This document shows positions 37,302-46,241 of a DNA stretch of 64,000 nt, one piece after another. This stretch comes from an uncultured Geobacter sp. GTDB taxonomy: Bacteria; Desulfobacterota; Desulfuromonadia; Geobacterales; CAIOGM01. The DNA lies in assembly GCA_903857795.1 (NCBI GenBank), contig CAIOGM010000075.1, positions 1-64,000 on the forward strand, given 5' to 3'. The notes under the pieces are model-generated. The model worked only from the letters and a program-made list of their open reading frames with translations, was not told where the DNA came from and made no database searches. Positions within the stretch are counted from its first letter, which is position 1. Each line of letters opens with the position of its first letter. The translations under genes were made by a program, and so were the position numbers.

Positions 37302-38015
37302 ATGAAAAAGACTCTTCTGCTGCTGGCCCTCACCCTGCTCATCAATTCCACCGCCTTCGCCGCGGAGGCGGTAAAAACCGACGAGCAGAAGACCCTGTAC
37401 GCTGTCGGCCTCTTCCTGGCGCGACAGCTTGCCCCCCTTGACCTGACCCCGGGCGAAATGGAGACGGTACAGCAAGGGCTGCTGGACGGCTTCAAGGGGA
37501 AGCCTTCTGATGTGGATATAAATGCGTACGGCCAGCAGGTCTGGCAACTCACCACCGACCGCCGTCTGGCGAGAGGGCGGAGAGCGGCGGCAGCAGGAAA
37601 AACATATCTGGATAAGGCAGCCTTGGAAAAAGGGGCGCAGAAGAGCGCAACCGGAATGGTCTATCTATCGTTAAAGGAAGGTGAAGGCGCCTCACCAACA
37701 ATGACCGACCGGGTGAAGGTGCGTTACCGCGGCTCGCTCCCCGATGGCTCCGAGTTCGACAGCTCCTACAAGAAGAATATGCCGACTGAAATCGGAATGA
37801 ACGTCATGATCGCCTGCTGGTCGGAAGGGCTCCAGAAGATGAAGGTCGGGGGTAAGGCAAGGCTCGTCTGCCCGCCCGAACTCGCCTACGGAGAAATGGG
37901 AAAAGATGACCTGATTCTCCCCGAGGCCACGCTGGTTTTTGAGGTGGAATTGCTGGATATCGTCAAACCCGAGGAAAAGAAGCCGGGGGAGAAAACCCTG
38001 GGGCGGGATAAATAA
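37302..38015 (+). CDS. Exported FKBP-type peptidyl-prolyl isomerase (Mip-like)
   Basis: The 237-aa protein has a signal peptide (MKKTLLLLALTLLINSTAFAA), an N-terminal alpha-helical dimerisation region (about 25-110) and a C-terminal FKBP domain (about 112-222) with VKVRYRGSLPDGSEFDSSY, WSEGLQKMKVGGKARLVCPPELAYG and LVFEVELLDI. It helps fold exported proteins around proline. AAGGAAAGGAAAC lies before the ATG. It sits between the secretion operon and the large exported protein, so it may assist the folding of secreted clients. Confidence 0.9.
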   Translation: MKKTLLLLALTLLINSTAFAAEAVKTDEQKTLYAVGLFLARQLAPLDLTPGEMETVQQGLLDGFKGKPSDVDINAYGQQVWQLTTDRRLARGRRAAAAGKTYLDKAALEKGAQKSATGMVYLSLKEGEGASPTMTDRVKVRYRGSLPDGSEFDSSYKKNMPTEIGMNVMIACWSEGLQKMKVGGKARLVCPPELAYGEMGKDDLILPEATLVFEVELLDIVKPEEKKPGEKTLGRDK

Positions 38016-38018
38016 ATA

Positions 38019-38045
38019 TTGACTCCGTTTTGAAATTGCTATAAA
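38019..38045 (+). promoter_or_regulatory. Weak candidate promoter before the 711-aa exported protein
   Basis: TTGACT (38019-38024) and TATAAA (38040-38045) are separated by only 15 nt. They lie in the 282-bp gap 38016-38297, which otherwise holds no gene. The gap also contains an AGGAGGGTGAC stretch followed by a nine-codon reading frame; I do not claim that frame as a gene. Confidence 0.25.
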
Positions 38046-38297
38046 ACTTGGAACCACAATTTACCAGCTTGCGCAGCCGCTCATGAGTAAACGCCATAAT
38101 AGGGCATGAGGGCTCATAAAGGTGGCCGGCATCAACCGCTACATCGAGATGGATGGTCCAAAACGCAGTTCATACGATAAACGATTTTCTTAAGAAAGGA
38201 GGGTGACAACACAGAGATCTCAACACAGTATGGTAACAAAGAGTGTCCATGAGTAATAATGGAAAACTGAAGCCCACACAACACGAGGAGGAACAGA

Positions 38298-40433
38298 ATG
38301 AACAAACGTAAGGTATTGAGAAGCATAGCCATGGCAGCCGCGATCACGTCGCTGGCTACTTCAGCGTACGCAGGGGCCCAGGCCTGTTTTGAATTCAAAA
38401 AAACAACTGCTCCGTTTACTCTTTCAAAACTGCCGGACAATCAGATAACGGCTATCGTGAACGGCGGCAAATGCGCTCCGCAGTCTGACGTACTTGCAGT
38501 CGCCTATGAATTGGGCACGCACGAACTTCTTAATTTGAGTGCAACCAAGAACCTGGATCTCACCAAGAATAAGTTCAATATCATCTACATCCCGACGACC
38601 AACATCCCGGTTAATACGGAAATCCGCTTCGTACTCACCGGTGGTGACTGGGCAGATGGTAATGTCATTTATCTGCTCATGGAAGACCCGACGACCAAGG
38701 CTCTGACCCCGGTTGCAACCACAGACTCTGCGACCGATTGCTTCACAAGAGCCGGTGGCCCCGTTGCCTGCTGGCCGAAACAGGCCGGTGCTGTTCCCTA
38801 CATCCGCTTCGTGACAAAGATCGGTGAAATTCCGGCTGGCGCCAGGCTGGTGTTTTCCACAAGAAGCGATTCCCTCGTACCGCCGACTATCGTAGCCAAT
38901 GACCCGGTTGTCTGTACCCCCCCCGATTACAGGGACAACGTACCTGCGCGGAAAATCACCATTGCCGCCACCTGGGCACAGAACTTCTCCTCACCGGGGA
39001 TTACTTATGAAGGTGGCGTTAGTCAGGACGTGTTTACTGTCGCCACAATTACCCGTCAGTTCAAGCACCAGTACCAGGCGAGCGCCATCCCGGGCAAGGT
39101 ATCGTTCCTGAATCGCAACTTCTTCACGGAGAATATCGTGAACGGCGGCGTTGATGTGGCCACCAAAACCCAGCTCATCCATAAGGCCACGTTCACCAAC
39201 GATGCCCTCTCATTCGATTTCCCTGTCGCACTTAGAGATGATACGACTGGTGGTGTTCCGGATCAGATGCTTGTCACCTACGCATCTACTCGTGATCTCA
39301 ACTCCGGACCGACACCGGCCTATATGGCTGTTGTTGCCTATGATGTCTGGACAGACGGCGGCGCTTCCGCTGACACGTTCAGCGCCCCTCTTAAACGTAG
39401 ACCGATGACTTTAAACGAAGAAGGCGTGATCTCCAGCGCCACCCCTTCCTTTGTGAACCGCTTCTACGGCTCACAATTCTACAACGCAGCCGGCGGCTCT
39501 AAAGATGTGTACTTCGTCCTGGAGAATCGCTCCACCAATAATGGCGCCAATGTAACAAAAGCCAATGACAGCGCTGTCCCGACTCAGAACCCCACGGAAC
39601 CGTCCAAGCCATACACCGTCGTTAACACCACGGATGCCGACGGCAACAGGGTTCAGTCGATAGTCTATACCGGCACTCCCATCGCCCCGGTTTATTCCGC
39701 AAAGAATTCCGATGGCAAGGTAACCAGCAACGCCAACACGCCGTACAACATGTACGCCGATTACAAGATCACCATCAATTCGATTCTTGATTTCGGTTAC
39801 GGAACTGATCCCTCTGTTCCAAGTAAGTTTCGTGGACTCACCACCGTCCACACAAATCCTGTTGCCGCTTGGTCGCAGCAGGAAGAGCAGGATCTCTGCG
39901 CAACCACCTATGACCTCTTCAGCGTAGGCGCAAGCGGAGCGGTTCTGAAAGTACCGTACCTCTATCACACCGCAACTGGCGGCAACAGCTTCGTTAAGAT
40001 CACCAACGAAGAAGAACTCAACACCCTGCCTGCTCATGTCTATGGCCGTTTCTTCGTAGAAGGGACTTCAGCCGCTAGCAACGTGAACGGGATCTACTGC
40101 GACAGCGTCAACTTCGGCAAAGACAACTTCGGTGACGAGCGTTTTGAAGTTGCAGCTCGCTCCTCCGTTGTGATCACCAGCGCCAATATGCTTGACGCCA
40201 TCACCAAGACCCAGAACGGCGGTCCCTACTGCGCGACATTTGCCGATGCAGTTGCAAAGAACAGCGGTCGCTTCACCGGCATCTTCTACGTAAACGCTCC
40301 TGCCCCTTCGGTTCAGGCTGTAGCCGTACAGAAGAACGTTGCCGGTCCGAGCACCGAGCGGGTCATCCCGGTCTTCAAGCAGACCCAGGAAGGCAGCGTC
40401 TTCGGAAACCAGGCGACTCCTTACAACAACTAA
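38298..40433 (+). CDS. Abundant-type exported protein of unknown function (surface-layer or secreted candidate)
   Basis: The 711-aa protein has a signal peptide cut near AYAGAQA (residue about 26) and no transmembrane or lipid anchor. The mature part is Thr/Asn/Ala/Val-rich and beta-rich, with eight cysteines that could form disulfides. Near-ideal GAGGAGGAACAG before the ATG and a strong terminator after it suggest high single-gene expression. It follows the type II secretion operon, the transglycosylase and the FKBP isomerase, so it is a plausible secretion substrate or S-layer-like protein. I recognise no family domain; the function is inferred only from composition and context. Confidence 0.85.
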   Translation: MNKRKVLRSIAMAAAITSLATSAYAGAQACFEFKKTTAPFTLSKLPDNQITAIVNGGKCAPQSDVLAVAYELGTHELLNLSATKNLDLTKNKFNIIYIPTTNIPVNTEIRFVLTGGDWADGNVIYLLMEDPTTKALTPVATTDSATDCFTRAGGPVACWPKQAGAVPYIRFVTKIGEIPAGARLVFSTRSDSLVPPTIVANDPVVCTPPDYRDNVPARKITIAATWAQNFSSPGITYEGGVSQDVFTVATITRQFKHQYQASAIPGKVSFLNRNFFTENIVNGGVDVATKTQLIHKATFTNDALSFDFPVALRDDTTGGVPDQMLVTYASTRDLNSGPTPAYMAVVAYDVWTDGGASADTFSAPLKRRPMTLNEEGVISSATPSFVNRFYGSQFYNAAGGSKDVYFVLENRSTNNGANVTKANDSAVPTQNPTEPSKPYTVVNTTDADGNRVQSIVYTGTPIAPVYSAKNSDGKVTSNANTPYNMYADYKITINSILDFGYGTDPSVPSKFRGLTTVHTNPVAAWSQQEEQDLCATTYDLFSVGASGAVLKVPYLYHTATGGNSFVKITNEEELNTLPAHVYGRFFVEGTSAASNVNGIYCDSVNFGKDNFGDERFEVAARSSVVITSANMLDAITKTQNGGPYCATFADAVAKNSGRFTGIFYVNAPAPSVQAVAVQKNVAGPSTERVIPVFKQTQEGSVFGNQATPYNN

Positions 40434-40456
40434 TCAGCAACTCATTCATTGATGTG

Positions 40457-40484
40457 AGCCCCGCTTCGGCGGGGCTTTTTTTTT
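40457..40484 (+). terminator. Strong intrinsic terminator after the 711-aa protein
   Basis: AGCCCCGC, a TTCG tetraloop and GCGGGGCT form a perfect 8-bp stem followed by a nine-T run. Confidence 0.93.
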
Positions 40485-40550
40485 GCGGTAGATATTGTTT
40501 TTGATTTCTGGTAAAAAGATTAACGTGATCATCACGCAAATGAAGCGGAG

Positions 40551-40638
40551 AGACCTCCCCCTTTGAAAAAGGGGATTGAGGGGGATTTACTTAGCTAGGC
40601 AAATCCCCCCTACCCCCCTTTTCCAAAGGGGGGTCTTT
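40551..40638. repeat. 88-bp palindromic intergenic element (MITE-like)
   Basis: The outer arms read AGACCTCCCC...GGGGGGTCTTT. Inner arms GGGGGATTT and AAATCCCCCC surround TAGCTAG. Arms and loop together form one long, imperfect hairpin between the terminator and the collagen-like gene. It is similar in character to the C/T-rich palindromes at 36.8-37.1 and 45.9 kb. Confidence 0.7.
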
Positions 40639-40740
40639 AAATTCCTCGACAGCTTTTCAGCAGCAGGTCCCAGAGGCAGTCCCACCAAAGTTAAGGTGAA
40701 CAACAGCGTCATCCATGACGCAGTGAAAGGAATGAGGAGT

Positions 40741-42222
40741 ATGAAAAATGTTTTCGTCGCACTTGGTTGTTGCCTGCTGCTGGCTCTGTCTAATGCATCT
40801 GCAAACACCATTATCAGTGGGGACCTGAACATCAGAGATGGTGGAAGCATCGTCTTTCCTGATGGATCTTCTCAAGGAAAAGCATTTACCGGCCCAGTCG
40901 GCCCAATCGGCCCCGCCGGCCCTGCCGGCCCAATCGGCCCCGCCGGCCCAGTCGGACCGGTTGGCGCCACAGGTCCGACAGGCGCCACAGGGTTAACTGG
41001 TCCAACAGGTCCGGCCGGCGCAACCGGATCGTGCGGAACGACCTGGGAGACCCCGGTATCGTCGGTCACCGCCGTACCAAATCACTCCTATGTTGCATCC
41101 AGTGACACACAGCGCGTAGAGATCTCTCTGCCATCCAGCGCCTCAGTGGGAGATTTGATTTATGTTACCGGCTCCGGTCTTGCCGGTTGGAGTGTTAAGT
41201 ATCCCGCACTCTCGGTAATCAATGTCTCAGGGGTAACCACAACGGGATCCTGGGCTGCCCGGGGACCAACCGCGTATTGGACCGGCATAGCCTCTTCCGC
41301 AGACGGGGCCAAGCTTGCGGCAACGGCCAGCAGTGGCCAAATCTATACATCCACCGATTACGGAGTGACCTGGACGCCACGGGACACCACCCGGAATTGG
41401 ACGAGCATCGCCTCATCCATCGACGGGTCCAAACTGGCGGCAGTGGTGTATGGCGGCCAAATCTATACTTCCGCAGATTCAGGATTGACCTGGACGCCAC
41501 GGGAAACCGTACAATTATGGAATGGCATAGCCTCTTCCAGTGACGGGACCAAATTGGCGGCAGTGATGAACGGTGGCTATATCTACACATCCACCGATTC
41601 CGGCGCCACCTGGGCGCCAAGGGGAACCTCACAGGGACTCTCACGAAATTGGGGAGGGATTACTTCTTCCGCCGACGGGGCCAAGCTGGCGGCGACCATT
41701 CCCAGTGGCAATATCTATACATCCACCGATTACGGCGCAACATGGGCAGCACAGGCCACCTCACAGAATTGGCTTGCGATCACCTCCTCCAACGATGGGG
41801 TCAAACTGGCTACGATTGTGAGCGGTGGACAGCTCTTCACATCCCCGGATTCCGGTGCAACGTGGACGGCTCACGAAAACTCTCGTCAATGGACCAGTAT
41901 CACCTCTTCCGCTGATGGAAGCAAACTGGCAGCAACGGTGGACAACGGCCAGATATACACCTCCTTCGATTCAGGTGTGACGTGGATTCCGAGGGAAACG
42001 GCCCGGAAATGGTCCAGCGTCACCACTTCGGCTGACGGAAGCAAATTGGCGGCGGCGATGTATTTCGGTCAAATCTATACAGCCAACAACGGAAACAAGA
42101 CAGCCCTCTTTGGCGGTGAAAACGACGCCATAACATTTATGTGCATCGCAACTTCACCAGTTTTGAAGTTCAAGATAATGAGCACAACAGGAACCGGGAT
42201 TACCGCAGTTGAAACACCCTAA
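40741..42222 (+). CDS. Collagen-like Gly-X-Y protein with a seven-repeat propeller
   Basis: The 493-aa protein has a signal peptide (residues 1-21), a short head ([19 protein letters not shown]), then 15 Gly-X-Y triplets ([10 protein letters not shown]...GATG, DNA 40891-41025). After a linker come seven repeats of about 40 residues, each with the pattern W-x2-I-x-S-S-x-D-G-x-K-L-A and then G-x-I-Y-T-S-x-D-x-G-x-T-W, the Asp-box/BNR style. Seven repeats fit one seven-bladed beta-propeller; the last lacks the final blade strand, and the third has four extra residues. I chose ATG 40741 (AAAGGA 9 nt upstream). A surface trimer stalk with a propeller head is inferred; ligand unknown. Confidence 0.87.
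   Translation: MKNVFVALGCCLLLALSNASANTIISGDLNIRDGGSIVFPDGSSQGKAFTGPVGPIGPAGPAGPIGPAGPVGPVGATGPTGATGLTGPTGPAGATGSCGTTWETPVSSVTAVPNHSYVASSDTQRVEISLPSSASVGDLIYVTGSGLAGWSVKYPALSVINVSGVTTTGSWAARGPTAYWTGIASSADGAKLAATASSGQIYTSTDYGVTWTPRDTTRNWTSIASSIDGSKLAAVVYGGQIYTSADSGLTWTPRETVQLWNGIASSSDGTKLAAVMNGGYIYTSTDSGATWAPRGTSQGLSRNWGGITSSADGAKLAATIPSGNIYTSTDYGATWAAQATSQNWLAITSSNDGVKLATIVSGGQLFTSPDSGATWTAHENSRQWTSITSSADGSKLAATVDNGQIYTSFDSGVTWIPRETARKWSSVTTSADGSKLAAAMYFGQIYTANNGNKTALFGGENDAITFMCIATSPVLKFKIMSTTGTGITAVETP
40891..41025 (+). repeat. Coding Gly-X-Y repeat tract
   Basis: Fifteen consecutive GGN-NNN-NNN triplets encode [15 protein letters not shown] and GLT units. At DNA level the first half repeats GGCCCAGTCGGCC and GGCCCCGCCGGCC blocks almost exactly, so copy number could vary by slippage. 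Confidence 0.85.
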
Positions 42223-42305
42223 ACGTCGCGCTCGTTTCTGACCGGTTGGAAGGAATCCGTGGTCACCAGAAGCGCTGATGACCTATGCCGGAAGAGAATG
42301 CATGA

Positions 42306-42341
42306 GGGGGAAAGGCTATCGGCTTTTCCCCCTTTTCTTTG
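42306..42341 (+). terminator. Intrinsic terminator after the collagen-like gene
   Basis: GGGGGAAAGGC and a near-complement GC-TTTTCCCCC form a stem of about 11 bp with one G-U pair, followed by TTTTCTTT. Confidence 0.8.
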
Positions 42342-42467
42342 TCCCGGCAGTTGCACAGGCGCACTCAGTCTCAGCGGCACGATCTCTGTTTTCAGTAATC
42401 TGTTGTGCGGGCGTTGATTTCTTGGTATGGTGCGCCTGAATTCACAGCTGTATACGCAACGGATGAC

Positions 42468-43454
42468 ATGAATCTGCCGGACACAGAGAGCGTACCCGTC
42501 ACTATCAGCCTGCTTGACCCCTCGGTCACCTCTCTCAACCATGGGGATCAGATCATCATACAGGCGGTCAGGAGAGAGCTGCAGGAGCTCTTTCCCCAGG
42601 CGTTTATCCGAAACTTTTCCACTCATCTCCCCCTCGGCAGATTCGCACGGCGCCTGATTGCCGCTTCGCCGCTGACCATCGTCGGGGGGAGCAACCTCCT
42701 TGCGTCTGACATGTACGGCTATCGCCAGTGGCAGATAAGCCTGCTTGATTCGCTTGTTGTGAAACAGGCGGTTCTCATGGGGGTCGGCTGGTGGCAGTAC
42801 CAGTCAAAACCAACGAACTATACCCGGCTGCTACTGAAGCGACTGCTCCACCCTACCCTGCTCCATGCGGTCCGCGATTCGTATACCCGGCAGCAGCTCC
42901 TGGAGGCAGGGATCAGTAACACCCTGCTCACCGGCTGCCCCTCCCTCTGGCGGCTTACCGCCGATCATTACCGCCAGATCCCCCGGGTCAAGGGAGAGGA
43001 GGTGCTCTTTACGCTCACCGATTACCTCCCCGACCCGGTGGCCGATCTGGCGCTCTGCTCCACACTATGCGCGTCATATGACAAGGTTTTCTTCTGGCCG
43101 CAAGGGAGTGAGGATCTGAACTACCTTGCATCAGTTGGGTTCTCTTCCCATAACCTGGAGATTCTCCCCTCTTCCCTTGCCGCCTTCGATGAGCTGCTGG
43201 AGAGCGACCGGAGCCTGGATTATGTCGGCACCAGGCTGCACGCGGGGATACGCGCCCTGCAGTATGGGCGGCGCTCCCTTATCGTGGCAATCGACAACCG
43301 GGCGACCGAAATGGGGAAGGATTTTGGTCTCCCGGTGGTGCTCCGCGGAGATATTTCCAACGTGGCGCAGCTGCTGACTTCACAGTTCGTTACGGAGCTG
43401 CAGCTCCCGTGGAAGGCTATCGAAGAGTGGAAGGGACAGTTTACGGCTCTGTGA
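42468..43454 (+). CDS. Polysaccharide pyruvyl transferase family protein
   Basis: The protein is 328 aa from ATG 42468; an in-frame GTG at 42405 would add 21 residues without a visible ribosome-binding site. Family features are NHGDQIIIQAV near the start, LTIVGGSNLLASD, VRDSYTRQQLLEAG, TGCPSLW and GTRLHAGIRALQYGR. These enzymes transfer pyruvate from phosphoenolpyruvate as a ketal onto sugars, giving negative charge to exopolysaccharide, although some relatives do other chemistry. It starts the second polysaccharide locus and overlaps the next glycosyltransferase by 4 nt. Confidence 0.82.
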   Translation: MNLPDTESVPVTISLLDPSVTSLNHGDQIIIQAVRRELQELFPQAFIRNFSTHLPLGRFARRLIAASPLTIVGGSNLLASDMYGYRQWQISLLDSLVVKQAVLMGVGWWQYQSKPTNYTRLLLKRLLHPTLLHAVRDSYTRQQLLEAGISNTLLTGCPSLWRLTADHYRQIPRVKGEEVLFTLTDYLPDPVADLALCSTLCASYDKVFFWPQGSEDLNYLASVGFSSHNLEILPSSLAAFDELLESDRSLDYVGTRLHAGIRALQYGRRSLIVAIDNRATEMGKDFGLPVVLRGDISNVAQLLTSQFVTELQLPWKAIEEWKGQFTAL

Positions 43455-44707
43455 GAATCGTCCATCTCAATAAAACCGCCATGGGCGGGGGGGCCGCCCG
43501 GGCCGCGTATCGTCTTCTCCAGGGTGAGCGGAGCATCGGCATCAACGCACAGATGCTGGTGCAACAGTCGCTGCTGCCGCTCCCTTTCGTGACTGCTCCC
43601 GAGAAGTTTCATGAAAAGCTGCTGGGCAGGACCGCCGCCCTGTTGGACCGGAAGGCGCCACTCCTCTTGGGGCCTCCCCCCGCCGATTACTGGAGTCTCT
43701 GCTGCTTTCCCGCCGCAATCCCGCAGCAGGTAAAACGGCTGTCTCCGGACATCGTCCATCTGCACTGGGTAGGAGACGGGTTTCTCCCCATCCATGAGCT
43801 GAAGAGAATTCCCTCCCCCCTGGTCTGGACGCTGCACGATTCATGGGCCTTTACCGGCGGGTGTCACCTCCCCGCCGACTGCAGCCGATTCCGGGAGCGG
43901 TGCGGCTCATGCCCGCAGCTCTCCAGCCGAAAGAGTGCCGATCTAAGCCGCTGGAGCTGGAACCGGAAATACCGAGCCTGGCACGACCTGGATTTGACGG
44001 TTGTCTCCCCCAGCAGGTGGCTTGCCGACCGCGCCCGTGAAAGCAGCCTGTTCCGGGCAAGGCGGATTGAGGTCATACCAAACGGAATAGATACTGCGGT
44101 TTTCAAACCACTGGACAGACAGTTCGCCCGTCAGGCGCTCAATCTCCCCCCGAATAAAAAAATCATCCTCACCGGAAGCATGGATTTCGATCTGGAACGG
44201 AAAGGCGCCCGGGAGCTCATCGAGGCGATCCGTTTACTTCCCGGGGCTCTGCGTGATGATGCCGTTCTGGCTGTCCTCGGGTCGTCTCCCAGGGGATTCA
44301 CCGGTCTTCCCCTTGAGAGTCTCTGTCTGGAAACCAGGCATGACGACATAGCCATGGCATTGACCTATGCAGCGGCAGACCTGTATGTCCATCCTTCCCG
44401 GCAGGAAAACCTCTCCAATATGATCATGGAGGCCATGGCTTGCGGGGTCCCTGTCGTTGCCTTCGCCATCGGCGGTAACGGTGACATGATCGATGACCGG
44501 CTCACAGGACGACTCGTCAAACCGTTCGACTCCGGGGAGTTCGCAGAGTGCATTCAGTGGGTTCTGGAGGACGAGGAGCGCCGTCGTACTCTTGCCGAGA
44601 GTTCACGGGAGAAGGTCTGTCGCGACTATGACCTCCAGGCTATCGCCTCCCGCTACAAGAAACTGTATGAAGATATCCTGGGGTCAAAGAGAGCTGGAGC
44701 GCCATGA
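43451..44707 (+). CDS. Glycosyltransferase family 4 (WcaC/colanic-acid-like)
   Basis: The 418-aa protein starts at GTG 43451 inside the previous stop (GTGA), giving VRIVHLNKTAMGGGAARAAYRL. It contains HLHWVGDGFLP, the cysteine-rich HDSWAFTGGCHLPADCSRFRERCGSCP segment seen in WcaC-type enzymes, and the donor motif SRQENLSNMIMEAMACGVPVVAF. It adds a sugar during repeat-unit synthesis; the donor is unknown. It overlaps the next gene by 4 nt. Confidence 0.87.
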   Translation: MRIVHLNKTAMGGGAARAAYRLLQGERSIGINAQMLVQQSLLPLPFVTAPEKFHEKLLGRTAALLDRKAPLLLGPPPADYWSLCCFPAAIPQQVKRLSPDIVHLHWVGDGFLPIHELKRIPSPLVWTLHDSWAFTGGCHLPADCSRFRERCGSCPQLSSRKSADLSRWSWNRKYRAWHDLDLTVVSPSRWLADRARESSLFRARRIEVIPNGIDTAVFKPLDRQFARQALNLPPNKKIILTGSMDFDLERKGARELIEAIRLLPGALRDDAVLAVLGSSPRGFTGLPLESLCLETRHDDIAMALTYAAADLYVHPSRQENLSNMIMEAMACGVPVVAFAIGGNGDMIDDRLTGRLVKPFDSGEFAECIQWVLEDEERRRTLAESSREKVCRDYDLQAIASRYKKLYEDILGSKRAGAP

Positions 44708-45528
44708 CGGGGGAGTGGTCCCGGAGCGGGAGTTGCAGAGAGAGCCATGAGGGTTTCCCCCTCGTAACGGTGATAACCATCGTCCTGAACCGTGCCGCTT
44801 CCCTTGAGGCCACCATTCAGAGCGTAATGGCGCAGACGTATCCTCATATGGAGTATATCGTCATCGACGGTGGCTCCACTGACGGCACTCTCGAGATCAT
44901 CAAAAAGTACGAACAACGGATCGACTCCTGGATCAGTGAACCCGACCGCGGCATCTACGACGCGCTGAACAAGGGGATCGCGGCGGCTCACGGTGACCTC
45001 ATCGCGTTGCTCCATTCGGATGACATCTTTTATGCTACCACGAGCATTGAGAAGGTTGTCGAAGCGTATGACGATGACCACCACATGATTGTCTCACCCG
45101 TGGTGACTCTGCGAGATGGGCGACAGAAGCTGATACCGGTAGACGCTTCGCCACGATTGGCCAGAACTCTCCCCTTTTCCCACACCTGCTGTGTGGTCCC
45201 GTCAGCACTCTTCAGGCGATTCGGTTCCTATGACCCGCGCTATCACGTTGCCGGCGACGCGGATTTCATCCTGCGCCTGTTGTCGCGGCAAGTTCCGTAC
45301 ACCCTGCTGGATACCCCCATCACCATCATGTCCATGGAGGGGCTCAGTAATCGCCGCATCATGACCGAACGCCTGGAATACGCGGAAATCTACCGGCGTA
45401 TCTATCATGATTTCTGGGGCGCCTGGAGCGGATTCATGCTGACGTATCCGAGAAAAGTTCTGTCCGGCAGCAGAGTGCTGCGGCGGCTGTATCATGGCTG
45501 CCGGGCGATCCGGGCCGGGATCAGGTGA
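44704..45528 (+). CDS. Glycosyltransferase family 2 (WcaA-like)
   Basis: The 274-aa GT-A enzyme has VTVITIVLNRAASLEATIQSV, YIVIDGGSTDGTLEI, SEPDRGIYDALNKGIAAAHGD, HSDD as the metal site and YDPRYHVAGDADFILRL. It is a clear relative of the GT2 gene at 20372 in the first locus. It ends the three-gene plus-strand group; repeats fill the 713 bp that follow. Confidence 0.88.
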   Translation: MTGEWSRSGSCRESHEGFPLVTVITIVLNRAASLEATIQSVMAQTYPHMEYIVIDGGSTDGTLEIIKKYEQRIDSWISEPDRGIYDALNKGIAAAHGDLIALLHSDDIFYATTSIEKVVEAYDDDHHMIVSPVVTLRDGRQKLIPVDASPRLARTLPFSHTCCVVPSALFRRFGSYDPRYHVAGDADFILRLLSRQVPYTLLDTPITIMSMEGLSNRRIMTERLEYAEIYRRIYHDFWGAWSGFMLTYPRKVLSGSRVLRRLYHGCRAIRAGIR

Positions 45529-45620
45529 TTCCAAAAACAGCATTTTTACCACGGAGTCACTGAGAACACAGAGAAATAATCAGCGTTGTCCGGCCAGGTG
45601 ATTCGCGACAATGAGTAGTT

Positions 45621-45673
45621 TGTCATCCTGAACAAAGTGAAGGATCTGCTGTTCAAGCAGAAGCAGATCCTTG
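45621..45673. repeat. Intergenic inverted-repeat element, copy A (3' end cut short)
   Basis: It begins TGTCATCCTGAACAAAGTG and contains GGATCTGC...GCAGATCC as a hairpin. The right arm stops before the expected CTCAGGATGACA. It is closely similar to copy B at 46009-46080. Confidence 0.8.
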
Positions 45674-45755
45674 TACTATCCGGATAAAGGTTTTAGACTA
45701 CCAATTTTATCAAGTTTACTCCGGGGCGCTGGAGTGATTGGGAAAAGTGAATCTG

Positions 45756-45786
45756 CACAGATCTTCGCTGTCGCTCAGGATGACAG
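45756..45786. repeat. Intergenic inverted-repeat element, right-arm fragment
   Basis: Only the right arm is present (CAGATCTTCGCTG then TCGCTCAGGATGACAG), matching the end of copy B. Together with copy A it may be one element split by about 80 bp of other sequence. Confidence 0.75.
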
Positions 45787-45857
45787 CCGTGGAAGTGAGC
45801 ATGGTATTTTTATTTATGCTAACAACCTTAATGCCATCAAGCTGCGGCTTTAATCGT

Positions 45858-45958
45858 TCCTCCCCCTTCAAGGGGGAGGTCAGGAGGGGGATGGGGTTGT
45901 CGAGCGACTGTTTTTACCCCATCCCCACCCCGCCCTCCCCTTGAAAAGGAGGGAGATT
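45858..45958. repeat. Long C/T-rich palindromic element
   Basis: CCTCCCCCTTCAAGGGGGAGG forms an inner hairpin. The outer halves GGGGGATGGGGTTGTC and TACCCCATCCCCACC face each other, and the element ends with CCTCCCCTTGAAAAGGAGGG. It is the same kind of element as at 40551-40638. Confidence 0.7.
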
Positions 45959-46008
45959 CTGTTTGCCGCAGATTGAGTGATTAGCAACAAAAAGTATACC
46001 TCTTAGCG

Positions 46009-46080
46009 TGTCACCCTGAACGAAGTGAAGGATCTGCTGTTCAAACAGAAGCAGATCTTCGCTGTCGCTCAGGATGACAG
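46009..46080. repeat. Intergenic inverted-repeat element, complete copy B
   Basis: TGTCACCCTGAACGAAGTG-AAGGATCTGC pairs with GCAGATCTTCGCTGTCGCTCAGGATGACA across a TGTTCAAACAG centre. This style of CCTGA...TCAGG element is widespread in bacterial intergenic DNA. Confidence 0.82.
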
Positions 46081-46241
46081 CTATATGCGTTAGCACTGAT
46101 CGGCGGGTAACACGGTTGAAGTTGCCGGTATAAATGTGATAGGGTGCGACGTTCAACAGGTGAACGTCTAAGCCCCCAGGTTTGCGGCTCCCGAGTTCGC
46201 AACGTAACACTCTGCACCCCTATCGACAAAGGAAATATATC

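Larger units (their letters stand above)
45529..46241. other. 713-bp gene-free region containing four repeat elements
   Basis: Apart from the repeats listed separately, I see no convincing gene. Short reading frames here are accidental translations of the repeats. Confidence 0.6.

Noticed and set aside
38222-38260. Short leader-peptide frame before the 711-aa protein
   Set aside because: Spacing to the AGGAGGG stretch is too long and there is no evidence of a regulatory role.
40891-41025. CRISPR-like repeat array
   Set aside because: The repeats are in-frame Gly-X-Y codons without spacers. No CRISPR array or cas gene was seen anywhere in the window.
45621-46080. Possible CRISPR or insertion sequence
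   Set aside because: Only partial and full copies of a palindromic repeat are present, with no transposase and no regular spacing.
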